Assembly (NCBI GenBank): GCA_034430155.1
Contig: DAOUET010000026.1
Coordinates: 1 to 53,720, forward strand
Length of the DNA: 53,720 nt
Source of the DNA: DAOUET01 sp034430155
GTDB lineage: Bacteria > Chloroflexota > Anaerolineae > Anaerolineales > UBA4823
Reading direction: 5' to 3'
Shown: positions 15,773 through 24,936 of the stretch, piece by piece
Position numbering within the stretch: the stretch's first letter is position 1
How the letters are laid out: every line of letters begins with the position of its first letter
Position numbers and translations under genes: made by a program
The notes under the pieces: generated by a model
Seen by the model: the letters and a program-made list of their open reading frames with translations, nothing else
Database searches by the model: none
Told to the model about the DNA's origin: nothing

Positions 15773-18007
15773 ATGAAACCTTTTCAATGGTTAATGGGGT
15801 TACTGTTACTCTTGCTGTTAGCAGGTTGCGGCTCGTCTGGCAACCAACCTACCCCGGTAGCGTCAAATCCAGCCACACTCCCGCCTCCGCAGGTATACAC
15901 CACCGCTTCGCCAGACGCCCAGGCTGCTGCACAAGGCTTCTTAAATGCCTGGCAGGTGGAAGATTACGAGAGCATGTACACCATGCTTTCCGACAATAGC
16001 CGCCAAGTTATATCCCAGCAGGATTTCAGCGCTTTCTACCGCAACTTGGCGATCGAGGCCGCCTTGGAGAAAGTCGAAGCCCATGTGCGCTCTATCCAGA
16101 CCCATACCCAACAGGCTGAAGTGGCTTACCAGGTGATATTGCACAGCCTGCTGGTGGGGAATATTTCCCGCGATATCCAGATGGATTTGGTCAAGGAGCA
16201 GGGACAGTGGCGAGTACAATGGGATGCTGGCCTGGCACTACCCGAGCTGCACGGCGGAAATTCGCTTCTTATGGAATACCGCTCACCAGAACGCGGCTTG
16301 ATCTATGACCGGGATGGCGGTTTGATGGTCGCACCGGGGGATGCGGTCGCCATCGGCTTGAACACCGGTGAAGTGGATGAAGATAAACAAGAGGATTTGC
16401 TCAGCATATTCTGGCGTATTTTCGGCTTGCAGCCGGACACCCTGGGTGAGCGCATCGACCAATACCGTCCTAACGGTTGGTACCTGGCGATAGGGGATAT
16501 GTCCGTTGATGAGTTGTCAGTCAACAGAGCGGTCCTGAGCTCCTACGCCGGAGTGACTCTGGAGCCGTTTAACTCCGCTCGTTATTATTATGACAATGGA
16601 GTGGCTCCTCACGTGGTCGGATACGCCAGCGCTATCCAGGAAGACGAGGTCGATACCTATAAACGCCTGGGGTACAACGTTTGGAGTGAACGGGTGGGCC
16701 GGGCTGGTCTGGAAAAGTGGGGAGAAAACCTGCTTTCAGGAGTGCTCGGTGGTCGTCTGTCGGTAGTGACAAGTGATGGCGAGCCGCTAAGCACTTTGGC
16801 GGAATCGCCAGACCAACCTGCCGAGGATATTTACACCACCATAGACCGCTCGCTGGAGATCGGCGCGCAGCGCGCCTTGGAGGGTTTCCGGGGCGCCATT
16901 GTCGTCCTGGAGCGAGATACCGGTCGGGTACTGGCCATGGCTTCTTCCCCCTCCTATGACCCGAACCTGTTTGATCCTAATAACTTCAACCGGCCTTACC
17001 TGATCGACAGCATCATCGATCCAGTCACGACCCCCTGGCTCAACCGGGCAACTCAAGGGCTTTATCCCCTAGGGTCAGTATTCAAGATCATCACTATGTC
17101 GGCCGCTCTGGAAAGCGGGTTGTATTCACCTGCCAGTGAATACTACTGCGATTACACCTTCACCGAACTGCCGGGCATAACCCTCTACGATTGGACCTAC
17201 CAACGCTTCCAGGAAGATGAGAAAACACCCCCCAGTGGTCAATTGACCTTACCGGAAGGGTTGATGCGCTCCTGTAATCCGTTTTTCATGCATATCGGGT
17301 TGGATTTATATGATCGCGGTATGACCCAGACCATCGCCAATATGGCGGGCGGTTATGGTCTGGGAGCTTTGACTGGCATTCAAATCGATGAGGAAGCCGG
17401 GAATATCCCCCTGCCTGGCGACCGGGTTGAAGCCACCAGTTTGGCAGTAGGGCAGGGAGACACGCTGGTGACACCCTTGCAGGTAGCCGATTTCATCGCG
17501 GCGGTTGGTAACGGTGGCCGTCTCTTCACCCCCAGTGTGGTGGAGCAGGTGGTGACAGCTGATGGGCGTACGGACAGCTCTTTTACCCCCGAGGTTAGGG
17601 GCACCCTACCAATCAGCGCGGCCAACCTCAAGATAATCCAGCAAGCCATGACCAGCGTGGTGAGCAATTCGCGCGGCACGGCTTATTATGCCCTGTCGAG
17701 TTTCAGCCGGGCTTACCACATCCCGATTGCCGGAAAAACCGGTACGGCTGAAACCGGAGATAGCGATCCACATGCCTGGTTCGCAGGATATACCTCCGCT
17801 GAAAGGGAGGGTAAGCCCGATGTGGCTGTGGCGGTGCTGGTAGAAAATGTGGGCGAGGGCTCGGAGTTCGCAGCACCGATATTCAAGAGGGTGCTGGAAA
17901 TCTACTTCACCGGCAGCCCGCGCAGCAAGTACCCTTGGGAATCGCAGATCGGCATACCCAAAACACCTGAACCGGAAGGAACCCCCACACCAGAGAGCAC
18001 GCCTTAG
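15773..18007 (+). CDS. Class B penicillin-binding protein (PBP2/MecA-like), lipoprotein
   Basis: A 744-residue D,D-transpeptidase for peptidoglycan cross-linking outside the membrane. The N-terminus is a lipoprotein signal with lipobox LLAGC. An NTF2-like MecA_N-type domain (residues ~45-155), the PBP dimerisation region (~160-350) and the transpeptidase domain (~370-720) follow. Active-site motifs are SVFK (Ser435, Lys438), SCN (Ser500) and KTGT (Lys655). The C-terminus is Pro/Thr-rich. A TTG at 15761, 10 nt from GGGAGG, could add four residues. Lipid-anchored class B PBPs with an NTF2 domain resemble PBP2a/PBP3 of Firmicutes. It heads an envelope gene block (TPR protein, LCP ligase). Confidence 0.9.
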   Translation: MKPFQWLMGLLLLLLLAGCGSSGNQPTPVASNPATLPPPQVYTTASPDAQAAAQGFLNAWQVEDYESMYTMLSDNSRQVISQQDFSAFYRNLAIEAALEKVEAHVRSIQTHTQQAEVAYQVILHSLLVGNISRDIQMDLVKEQGQWRVQWDAGLALPELHGGNSLLMEYRSPERGLIYDRDGGLMVAPGDAVAIGLNTGEVDEDKQEDLLSIFWRIFGLQPDTLGERIDQYRPNGWYLAIGDMSVDELSVNRAVLSSYAGVTLEPFNSARYYYDNGVAPHVVGYASAIQEDEVDTYKRLGYNVWSERVGRAGLEKWGENLLSGVLGGRLSVVTSDGEPLSTLAESPDQPAEDIYTTIDRSLEIGAQRALEGFRGAIVVLERDTGRVLAMASSPSYDPNLFDPNNFNRPYLIDSIIDPVTTPWLNRATQGLYPLGSVFKIITMSAALESGLYSPASEYYCDYTFTELPGITLYDWTYQRFQEDEKTPPSGQLTLPEGLMRSCNPFFMHIGLDLYDRGMTQTIANMAGGYGLGALTGIQIDEEAGNIPLPGDRVEATSLAVGQGDTLVTPLQVADFIAAVGNGGRLFTPSVVEQVVTADGRTDSSFTPEVRGTLPISAANLKIIQQAMTSVVSNSRGTAYYALSSFSRAYHIPIAGKTGTAETGDSDPHAWFAGYTSAEREGKPDVAVAVLVENVGEGSEFAAPIFKRVLEIYFTGSPRSKYPWESQIGIPKTPEPEGTPTPESTP

Positions 18008-18039
18008 CCATCGCTGTGTGAGTTGCATTCTGTGGCATC

Positions 18040-18130
18040 GGCGACTGAAGTCTTAGCCAGGAAGACCAAAGCCCGCCCTCCGGCGGGCTGGATGAACCAG
18101 ACAGTCGCCGCAGGGCGACTTAGGGTCTTT
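18040..18130 (+). repeat. REP-like multi-hairpin element
   Basis: AGCCCGCC/GGCGGGCT (18070-18077 with 18082-18089) and AGTCGCC/GGCGACT (18103-18109 with 18114-18120) are enclosed by AAGACC (18062-18067) and GGTCTT (18124-18129). A further GGCGACT at 18040-18046 can also pair with 18103-18109. The 13-mer GGCGACTGAAGTC (18040-18052) recurs as its reverse complement at 93-105, so parts of this element are dispersed. It may end the PBP transcript. Confidence 0.55.
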
Positions 18131-18280
18131 GTCGGGGGGGTTTCAACTGCCGGGTTGCCAACATCCCTCTCAGATTAACCTTGTCAATTTCCAGATGGTG
18201 ATATAAGCTACCTCGAAATCACGGAACTTCCTGAGGTGATATTACGTCTTCAGCGAAGTTCAATCACAAGCTGACAGCTT

Positions 18281-19681
18281 ATGAAGGACAAGATATCGCA
18301 GACAAAGACCACTCGCTCTGGTGCGAACCCGGCAGGTGAGCTCCAACCGCCCAGGTCCATGCAATCAACCCATCTTCAGAGCAGCCCACCGGCGGGGTCC
18401 TGGCGCAACTCCCAGCGGGCGCGCCTGCTATTGTGGGGAATAGCGATGTTTCTTCTATTTGGGTTTGCTGCCTTGATTGGAGGCTTGATGGGCTTCAGTT
18501 CGGTGGCGCAAACCAACCAACGCCAGGCCAACTTAGATAAAATGGTAGCTATCTCCGAACAATACCAGCTAGCGGTAGAGGACCTGACGGCCGGACGTTA
18601 CGAAATCGCCCGCCAACGTCTGGAATGGGTGCTCTCTCAAGACCCGAACTTTCCGGGGGCCAGCCAACGCCTGATCGAGGCGCTGGCGATCCTGTACGCC
18701 ACCGCCACACCCACCCCCATACCAACGGAAACGCCAGTCCCAGCGACCGCAACCCTGACGACCACCCCTGACTTGCAACCTTTTCAAGATCTGCTGGATA
18801 GCGCCCATGCACACCTGGCAGAGGGGGATTGGAATGGAGTCATTGATACGTTAATAAACCTGCGAGGCATGGACCCGGCTTACCAGGTTGTTCAGGTTGA
18901 CCGCATGCTCTACCTGGCTTTACGACAGCGAGGAGTCGATAAGATCCTGCACCAGGGAGACCTGGAAGGCGGTTCTTACGACCTGGCACTTGCCGAACGC
19001 TTTGGGCCTCTAGATGCAGAAGCCAACAACGTGCGGGAATGGGCTCGCATCTATCAATATGGCTCTGCCTTTTGGGGAGCTGATCCCAAAACCGCGGTGT
19101 ACTATTTCAGCCAGGTAGCTGCCGCAGCCCCTTATCTAAACGACGGGACTGGTTGGACAGCCATCGAACGTTATCGGGCTGTATTGATCCAATACGGGGA
19201 TAAACTGGCCAGCCAGGGGGATTGGTGTAACGCAGAGCAACAGTATCGTCTGGCGTTATCTATCCGGGTCGACCAGGCTGTTTCTACCACCGCCGATTAC
19301 GCTGCTTACCAATGTAACCCGCCAACCGCGACCCCAACCCTCACGCCGACCGTTACAATGACCCCCACCCCTACCATTACCGAGACGACAGCACCATCCT
19401 GGACTCCAGAACCCAGCAACCTGCCGCCTGCGACCGAGACGCCTGCACCCAGCATGCCTGCCACCGTTTCGCCATTACCCTCAGAGACTATCCTCCCAAG
19501 CCAGCCAGTGAACCCTTCTCCCAGCCCGACGGAGACTACTCCCCCTCCGGTGGAGACACCCACCCCACCAGCAATGCCCAGCGAGACTCCGATAGTGACG
19601 GCAACCCCAACGCCTACGCCGACAGAAACCGCTACTGTGGAGATCACCCCTGGACCACCGCCTACCAAAAAGAAACCATAG
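18281..19681 (+). CDS. Membrane-anchored TPR-like protein with Thr/Pro-rich tail
   Basis: A 466-residue protein with one membrane helix (residues ~50-75) after a short cytoplasmic N-terminus. The external part has helical TPR-like repeats (~85-135 and ~165-345, such as LAEGDWNGVIDTLINL and LASQGDWCNAEQQYRLAL) split by a short TPTP linker. The last ~120 residues are almost wholly Thr/Pro/Glu (TPTPTPTE-type), a tail style common in Chloroflexota envelope proteins. It lies 4 nt before the LCP gene, so they are probably translated from one mRNA. It may be a scaffold in the cell envelope; there is no enzymatic motif. Confidence 0.7.
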   Translation: MKDKISQTKTTRSGANPAGELQPPRSMQSTHLQSSPPAGSWRNSQRARLLLWGIAMFLLFGFAALIGGLMGFSSVAQTNQRQANLDKMVAISEQYQLAVEDLTAGRYEIARQRLEWVLSQDPNFPGASQRLIEALAILYATATPTPIPTETPVPATATLTTTPDLQPFQDLLDSAHAHLAEGDWNGVIDTLINLRGMDPAYQVVQVDRMLYLALRQRGVDKILHQGDLEGGSYDLALAERFGPLDAEANNVREWARIYQYGSAFWGADPKTAVYYFSQVAAAAPYLNDGTGWTAIERYRAVLIQYGDKLASQGDWCNAEQQYRLALSIRVDQAVSTTADYAAYQCNPPTATPTLTPTVTMTPTPTITETTAPSWTPEPSNLPPATETPAPSMPATVSPLPSETILPSQPVNPSPSPTETTPPPVETPTPPAMPSETPIVTATPTPTPTETATVEITPGPPPTKKKP

Positions 19682-19706
19682 CAGTTTGATCCGTGATCTT
19701 TATCCT

Positions 19707-21131
19707 ATGACCCTGAAAACACCACCCTTAATCAAAATATGGTTAGTCCGCCTGCTGCTGCTTGCCGGTATGCTGGTCGTGGCAACCCTGATCGGTTTTT
19801 GCACGTACCTGGTCGTGCGCCTGGTGATGGGAGCAAACTCTCAGGCGTTTGTTGGTCAGGGACCCCAGATCGTTGCACCCACTTCCATTCCTCAACCAGG
19901 GATTACCGACTCATCCTTGCCAACCAAGACCAGTGAGCCAGCGGTGGCGCCGCTCAGCCAGCCCACCCTCACACCTTGGGACGGCGCTGGCAGGGTAACC
20001 ATGTTGATCCTCGGCCTGGATTATCGCGACTGGGAACAGGGCAGCCAAGCCTCCCGCAGTGATACCATGATCCTGCTCACCCTTGACCCGCTGACTCGCA
20101 CCGCTGGCATCCTTTCCATCCCACGGGATACCTGGGTAGCAATCCCGGGCTTCACCCACGCCAAGATCAACACAGCCTATTATTTGGGTGAAGCACACAA
20201 ACTACCAGGAGGCGGCCCTGGGTTGGCGGTAAAAACTGTCGAGCAGTTCCTGGGAGTTCCAATCAATTACTATGCCCAAATCGATTTTGACGCCTTCGTG
20301 CGCTTCATCGACGAGATCGGTGGGGTAAAAATCAATGTGCCTGCCGAGATCACCATAGATCTCTTGGGAGATGGTGCCAACACCATTAAAACCCTCAAAC
20401 CCGGACCTCAGGTGTTGCCCGGCGAATGGGCTCTGGCTTATGCCCGTAACCGCAAGACTTCCGAAGGCGATTTTGATCGCGCTCGTCGCCAGCAGCAAGT
20501 CGTATTGGCCATCCGTAACCGCATCCTGAGCCTGGAAGCCTTACCCCTTCTGATCCAGAAAGCACCGGTCCTCTATCAGGAACTGGCCACAGGCATCCAT
20601 ACCAATATGAGCCTGGAGCAAGCTATCCGCTTGGCGCTACTGGCCCAACAGGTGCCTGAGGGTAACATCAAGCAAGGTGTGCTGGGTAAGGAGTACATCA
20701 TCTTCGGGCGTTCTCCAGACAACCTGAGCATCAACATCCCCATCCCGGATAAAGTCAACCTGCTGCGGGATGAAATCTTCGCCACCTCGGGAGCGCTGGG
20801 ACCTCTGACACCCGGCTCCCCAAGTGAACAGATGGCTGCCGAGGTAGCCCGGATGGCGGTCTATAACGGCAGCCGTGACCCTGACCTGGGTGAGCGCTTC
20901 GCCAGGTATATGAGCGAGCAAAGCGCCCAGATATCTCAGGTGGGGGAAGCGCAGCAGCGATACACCCTGACTACCCTGATAGATCACAGCGGCAACCCCT
21001 ATACAATTAAATATCTGGCGTCGTTGTTGGGGGTGCGCCCCAGCAGGATCATCCTAGATTACGCCCCTGAAAACCGGTTGAGTGTCGAAGTGTACCTGGG
21101 CTATGATGCCGAAGGGATTTCTCTGCCATAA
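19707..21131 (+). CDS. LytR-CpsA-Psr (LCP) family protein
   Basis: A 474-residue envelope protein. It has an N-terminal membrane helix (residues ~8-35) and a Pro-rich linker, and then the LCP catalytic domain: LILGLDYRD (~100), SRSDTMILLTLDP (~117-129), GILSIPRDTWV (~133-143), AKINTAYYLG (~151-160), YARNR (~246-250) and the RARRQQQV helix (~259-266). The Asp and Arg residues in these motifs bind polyprenyl-pyrophosphate in the family. A LytR_C-type domain follows (~385-470). LCP enzymes attach glycopolymers from a lipid carrier to peptidoglycan. ATG 19707 is preferred over the upstream TTG 19686, which sits only 4 nt after the previous stop. Confidence 0.9.
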   Translation: MTLKTPPLIKIWLVRLLLLAGMLVVATLIGFCTYLVVRLVMGANSQAFVGQGPQIVAPTSIPQPGITDSSLPTKTSEPAVAPLSQPTLTPWDGAGRVTMLILGLDYRDWEQGSQASRSDTMILLTLDPLTRTAGILSIPRDTWVAIPGFTHAKINTAYYLGEAHKLPGGGPGLAVKTVEQFLGVPINYYAQIDFDAFVRFIDEIGGVKINVPAEITIDLLGDGANTIKTLKPGPQVLPGEWALAYARNRKTSEGDFDRARRQQQVVLAIRNRILSLEALPLLIQKAPVLYQELATGIHTNMSLEQAIRLALLAQQVPEGNIKQGVLGKEYIIFGRSPDNLSINIPIPDKVNLLRDEIFATSGALGPLTPGSPSEQMAAEVARMAVYNGSRDPDLGERFARYMSEQSAQISQVGEAQQRYTLTTLIDHSGNPYTIKYLASLLGVRPSRIILDYAPENRLSVEVYLGYDAEGISLP

Positions 21132-21153
21132 TGATCTATGTGACCTCTGACAC

Positions 21154-21183
21154 TTGACCCCAACCCTGTTAAGACTCCATAAT
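21154..21183 (+). promoter_or_regulatory. Possible sigma70 promoter
   Basis: TTGACC (21154-21159), an 18-nt spacer and CATAAT (21178-21183), 41 nt before the SpoIIM-like gene. Confidence 0.4.
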
Positions 21184-21223
21184 AGAGCAGGTCAACCCGA
21201 AAATAACGGAAAGGAGCATACCT

Positions 21224-21856
21224 ATGGATGTCTTCCGAAAGGCGCTGGGTATCGTAAAAGGCGACCGACGGGCTTACCTGACCATCAACTTGCTGTATTA
21301 TGGCATTGTGATCCTGGCAATGGTGTACGCTTCCCTCGACCGCCCTACCCAGCAAGCGCTCCTGAACTCGGTTGGAGCAGGATTTGTTAAGGGACCGCTG
21401 GCTCAGGTGGGCCAGGTATATGAACAGCGCCAGCTCATCCAGGCTACAGCTGTAACTTTCGCGGTTAACCTGTTTCTGGGGAGTTTTGTGGCCATCATGC
21501 TGCCCTCCCTGATCCTACCGTTCAGCGGCTTGCTGGTAGGAGGCGTGCGGGCCGTCCTTTGGGGATTGTTGTTTTCACCCACCAGCCTGGAAATCAACAG
21601 CCAGAACCTAGTCTCTGCCCTGTTCATCCTGGTGCTCCTGCTGTTAGAGGGCCAGGGTTACGTATTGGCTATGCTGGCAGCTTATGTCCAAGGCAAGGCT
21701 TTCCTTTCTCCAACCTCCGTAGGGGAAACCAGTCATGCACGAGGATACCTGGTTGGCTTGAAGCTCGCAGCTTTTCTGTACCTGCTCATCGCCGTCGTCC
21801 TGATCCTGGCCGCCATATACGAAGCTGCCGGTGTGATCCTGGTTTACGGAAAATGA
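21224..21856 (+). CDS. SpoIIM (stage II sporulation protein M)-like membrane protein
   Basis: A 210-residue protein with five or six membrane helices. The central PFSGLLVGGVRAVLWGLL (residues ~105-122) and the following helices match the SpoIIM/DUF95 family. In endospore formers SpoIIM joins the D and P proteins in a peptidoglycan-degrading engulfment complex, but homologues are widespread in non-sporulating bacteria, often near transporters, where the role is unknown. A clear AAGGAG precedes ATG 21224. No other sporulation gene is present in the window, so sporulation is not implied. Confidence 0.65.
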   Translation: MDVFRKALGIVKGDRRAYLTINLLYYGIVILAMVYASLDRPTQQALLNSVGAGFVKGPLAQVGQVYEQRQLIQATAVTFAVNLFLGSFVAIMLPSLILPFSGLLVGGVRAVLWGLLFSPTSLEINSQNLVSALFILVLLLLEGQGYVLAMLAAYVQGKAFLSPTSVGETSHARGYLVGLKLAAFLYLLIAVVLILAAIYEAAGVILVYGK

Positions 21857-22213
21857 TCTTTGAATACACAGATAAAGATACATAATTCCAACCTTCTGGA
21901 GAGTTACACGGATAGGTGCAAAGATCAAAGCATAGGCGATTTTTTCTTTAGCTACCAAAACCAATCCTTCGGTGCTTACTTGGTTCCCTGGTTACTCGAA
22001 GAGGATTTCAGCAAATTCCTGGTTAAAGCCATCATCCCTACCGGAATGGCAACCACCCTGGTGTCCCCACCAACCTTATTTAGCTATTCACTTCCTCCAG
22101 ATGGGATTTCCCAACCGGAAGGAAAAGTGCAGCTGGTCTACAGCACGGACGATAGGTAATAGTCTAAAAGATCCGACTGGATGGGATGAAACATAAACGA
22201 TGAAGGAGTGTCA
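21857..22213. other. Intergenic gap, nothing convincing
   Basis: A 99-codon open frame (21860-22159) exists but has no clear SD and no recognisable domain, and its start overlaps low-complexity sequence with short direct repeats (ACACAGATAA, ACACGGATAG). I do not call it a gene. Confidence 0.4.
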
Positions 22214-22807
22214 ATGATGGATCTAATAGAAACACCCAAAAAACGCGCTTACTTCAACAATCTATTGATCAGCGCTTTACTGGCCTTAGCCATGCTGGCA
22301 TTTGCACTACCCCAGCCGGTACTGGCGGCAAAAACCTGCGAAACTTATTACACCGTGCAGGCGGGTGATACCACGCCATATATTGCCCACACCCACCACT
22401 TGAAGTGGCAGGATATTGCGGAGGCTAACGGCATGAAAACATCTGACCGTTTGATAGTTGGCCTGCAACTTTGTATCCCAGCCTCCAAGATAATCCAAAG
22501 CGGGAAAGCGCTCACCACTCCGACCAGCGATAGATATGCCAGCCTACTGATCTCGATTTTCGCAGGACGCATATCTCTGAGCCTGTCAAGGTTCTACCAG
22601 GAGCACGTCTACCTGGTTAAAGTACGGGACCCTGCTGTGGGGATCAACGGCTGGTCAAAAATCGGCTATATCAAGATTAAGAATACCACCAGCCTCAATG
22701 CTGAGTTGGAAGTACCCCAATCCTTACGTCACCTGCCGCAGCTATGGGTTTGTCTTAAGGACCAGACTACCAATGAACTGATCTGCCGCCTGGCCCTCAA
22801 CCCATAA
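22214..22807 (+). CDS. Secreted LysM-domain protein
   Basis: A 197-residue protein with an N-terminal signal peptide or anchor (hydrophobic residues ~20-38, ending PVLAA) and one LysM domain (residues ~41-92, YTVQAGDTTPYIAHTH...LIVGLQLCIP), which binds GlcNAc-containing glycans such as peptidoglycan. Two cysteines (CETYY and LCIP) at the domain ends may form a disulfide. The C-terminal ~85 residues form a beta-rich domain of unknown function. ATG 22214 is chosen because AAGGAG (22203-22208) is 5 nt away. It probably sits in the cell wall. Confidence 0.8.
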   Translation: MMDLIETPKKRAYFNNLLISALLALAMLAFALPQPVLAAKTCETYYTVQAGDTTPYIAHTHHLKWQDIAEANGMKTSDRLIVGLQLCIPASKIIQSGKALTTPTSDRYASLLISIFAGRISLSLSRFYQEHVYLVKVRDPAVGINGWSKIGYIKIKNTTSLNAELEVPQSLRHLPQLWVCLKDQTTNELICRLALNP

Positions 22808-23177
22808 CCCAGGAACTCGCTGACCGTTTCTCAAGTTCAGTATGCGGAGATATCCTTAATTTCGCTTGCAGCCATCGACCCACAAGGATGATTGGATGTA
22901 TGGGGTGCAACTGGTAGAGGTATTAAAGTACGCTTTGGAAAAACGCCATGAACCTCGTAAATCCAGATTTTCCTGGTTTGGTCCAGATGAAATCCCCATC
23001 CCGACTCAATTCGTGGCGTTCCGACTGGCGGTAATGGTCACAGGCATCGAAGGAGCAGGAGGGGGGTGGTATTATCCTTAAATTCATTTTAAGGTAAGAT
23101 TGCAGGTAATTCGCGCACGGCTTGGAACGATTATCCAAGCAGTATGGTAGATTCTGCGCCGGACAGGAGCTTAGACC
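22808..23177. other. Intergenic gap before the LysR gene
   Basis: A 71-codon frame at 22866-23081 has a TTG start, no SD and no recognisable domain, so it is not called. I see no hairpin or clear promoter in this stretch. Confidence 0.4.
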
Positions 23178-24101
23178 ATGATAGAGCTATCCAAATTAGA
23201 GATTTTCCTCTTCGCGGCTGAAGAATTAAATTTTTCCGAAGCTGCGAAGCAACTCCATCTATCCCAACCAACCATCAGCCATCATATTCAATTACTTGAA
23301 CACGAATTAGGGGTAACTTTATTCGAACGCTCGAGCTCCGGTCTGCACCTGACAGAAGCCGGGCAATTTCTCTTACCCTGGGCGCACAAGCTGATTCGTG
23401 AGTCCATTGAAATGCAGGAGATGATGGCTTCACTACAAAACAAAATCGTCGGTTATCTAAGAATTGCATGCAGCACTACCACCGGGAAATACCTGCTGCC
23501 CCAATTTGCCGCCCGATTTCACAACCAGTATCCGGGGGTTAAAGTCACCATTCTCTCTTGCACACAGGAAGACGTCATCCCGCGGTTGCTAGAAGAAGAG
23601 GCTAATCTGGGAGTACTCAGTCGCGAGATATGCGGGGATGGCTTTGAATGTCAGGAATTCTTTGAGGATCACATCATTTTAATCGCACCACCCAACCATC
23701 CTTGGGCTGAGCACCAGCTTATCGATCCAGCTGACCTGTTAAATACACCGTATATCATCCGGGAATCCAACTCGGGAACCCGCCGGGTCATGGCGGCTGA
23801 ACTTGCCAAACATGACATATCGATTGATGACTTGGATGTTTTTCTTGAAGTGGGTAATGCTGAAGCGATTGTCGAGACTGTAGCTGCCGGTTTTGGGGTA
23901 TCATTCGTTTCCAGACTGGCCGCTGCCTGCGCCCTGGAACGTGGAACCGTGGTAGAAGTGTCTGTCGCTGATCTCGATCTCCGGCGAAAGATCTACATGA
24001 TGCGAAAAGGGATCGAAAATAGATACCGTGCTCAGGATGTTTTTTGGGGATATATTCACGATCCTTCTAACACGGATTTATTGCGAATGGCTGAAATGTG
24101 A
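23178..24101 (+). CDS. LysR-family transcriptional regulator
   Basis: A 307-residue LTTR. The N-terminal winged helix-turn-helix (residues 1-62) reads NFSEAAKQLHLSQPTISHHIQLLEHELG followed by FERSSSGLHLTEAG. The effector-binding domain (~90-295) begins YLRIACSTTTGKYLLP, typical of the CysL/CbbR-like branch. Such regulators usually control a divergent or neighbouring gene in response to a small co-inducer. Here the downstream operon is convergent and separated by a strong terminator, so the target is unclear. The Hdr/sulfur operon next door is a possible target in trans. Confidence 0.9.
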   Translation: MIELSKLEIFLFAAEELNFSEAAKQLHLSQPTISHHIQLLEHELGVTLFERSSSGLHLTEAGQFLLPWAHKLIRESIEMQEMMASLQNKIVGYLRIACSTTTGKYLLPQFAARFHNQYPGVKVTILSCTQEDVIPRLLEEEANLGVLSREICGDGFECQEFFEDHIILIAPPNHPWAEHQLIDPADLLNTPYIIRESNSGTRRVMAAELAKHDISIDDLDVFLEVGNAEAIVETVAAGFGVSFVSRLAAACALERGTVVEVSVADLDLRRKIYMMRKGIENRYRAQDVFWGYIHDPSNTDLLRMAEM

Positions 24102-24105
24102 TTGT

Positions 24106-24148
24106 TTGTGGGTTCAACCTGCGCTTGTGGCGCAGGTTGAACCCACAA
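24106..24148. terminator. Strong bidirectional terminator hairpin
   Basis: An 18-bp perfect inverted repeat, TTGTGGGTTCAACCTGCG (24106-24123) with its complement at 24131-24148, and a 7-nt loop. It lies between the convergent lysR gene and the dsrE-like gene, and a T-rich stretch follows on the plus strand. Confidence 0.8.
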
Positions 24149-24179
24149 TTCCCTTCTTTTTAAGAAGATACCCTTTTAC

Positions 24180-24542
24180 TTAGAAGGTAAAGGTCATCGT
24201 GGCACCCTCGGCATCCATCAAGAAGGGTGGTAGTTTCTCGACCACGATGCGTTCATCGCGCCGGTCATTGGGGTCAATGTCCTTGTTTTCTAGCGCCAGT
24301 TCGCAGAGGGTAACCTTTTTCGCCATCTCGATGAGTGTGTTGAACAGCTCAACGGGATTGGGCAGGCCTTTGGGCGTGCCGAGCTTCTCCAATTCACCCT
24401 TGAGCGACCAGCGGGCACCCGCCGGACAGTAGAAGAAGTGCACCTCGTAGTCGAGGGCGATGCCCGACGTGGCGAAAATCAACGCCGGCAGGATGTTGGC
24501 GGGGGTATCGCCATTGCATACGACAACCATTTTTTCACTCAT
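24180..24542 (-). CDS. DsrE/DsrF-like family protein
   Basis: A 120-residue DsrE-fold protein and the last gene of the Hdr/sulfur operon. It opens with KMVVVCNGDTPANILPALIFATSGIALDYEVHFFYC, seen across residues 4-39, the typical first beta-alpha-beta unit of the family. Cysteines at 9, 39 and 80 are candidates for carrying sulfane sulfur; in DsrE a conserved Cys binds persulfide and passes it to or from TusA. A TusA gene lies in the same operon, which supports a sulfur relay. AAGGAGA precedes the ATG. It is cytoplasmic. Confidence 0.85.
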   Translation of the reverse strand: MSEKMVVVCNGDTPANILPALIFATSGIALDYEVHFFYCPAGARWSLKGELEKLGTPKGLPNPVELFNTLIEMAKKVTLCELALENKDIDPNDRRDERIVVEKLPPFLMDAEGATMTFTF

Positions 24543-24624
24543 ACGATCATCTCCTTATAAATAGTATTTCTAAAAGTCAATTTTCCATCAATCCACCAGG
24601 TGGATGTTCCCGGTAATTAATTCC

Positions 24625-24873
24625 TTAATCAGCGCCACCCGCATCTAGCGGTTCTCTCTCCGGAAGCGGCTTAAGTGCCCCAGCGTACAGCGCCACAATT
24701 CGATATAAAGCGTGGGCGAATTTGGTAAAAGGGATCAGCAACAAGAGTTCACCGAAACTGGTTGCCGGTTGCGATTCCGCCTCCCCCATGACCAGTGCTG
24801 TCATAATGCTGTCGGTGTCAGCATGGTTGCACATGATCACGGTCTTATAGATTTCTTCATCCATTGATTTCAT
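24625..24873 (-). CDS. Small protein of the Hdr/sulfur operon, unknown function
   Basis: An 82-residue protein between the QmoC-like and DsrE-like genes, on the same strand with short gaps. The central part (residues ~38-66, SFGELLLLIPFTKFAHALYRIVALYAGAL, not shown in full) is hydrophobic enough for one membrane helix or an amphipathic helix, and the N-terminus is acidic with one Cys (Cys15). A second start at Met4 (24864) is possible. I do not recognise a family. Its position between a membrane subunit and a sulfur-carrier protein suggests an accessory role. Confidence 0.5.
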   Translation of the reverse strand: MKSMDEEIYKTVIMCNHADTDSIMTALVMGEAESQPATSFGELLLLIPFTKFAHALYRIVALYAGALKPLPEREPLDAGGAD

Positions 24874-24936
24874 TCTTTTGATTTAAGAATTCGGGTTTTT
24901 GTGATCTGAAATTGACGTCCATCTGGTCTTTTCCTC

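Noticed and set aside
21860..22159. 99-residue ORF after the SpoIIM-like gene
   Set aside because: No clear SD, no recognisable domain, and low-complexity direct repeats at its start.
22866..23081. 71-residue ORF before the lysR gene
   Set aside because: TTG start without SD and no recognisable content.
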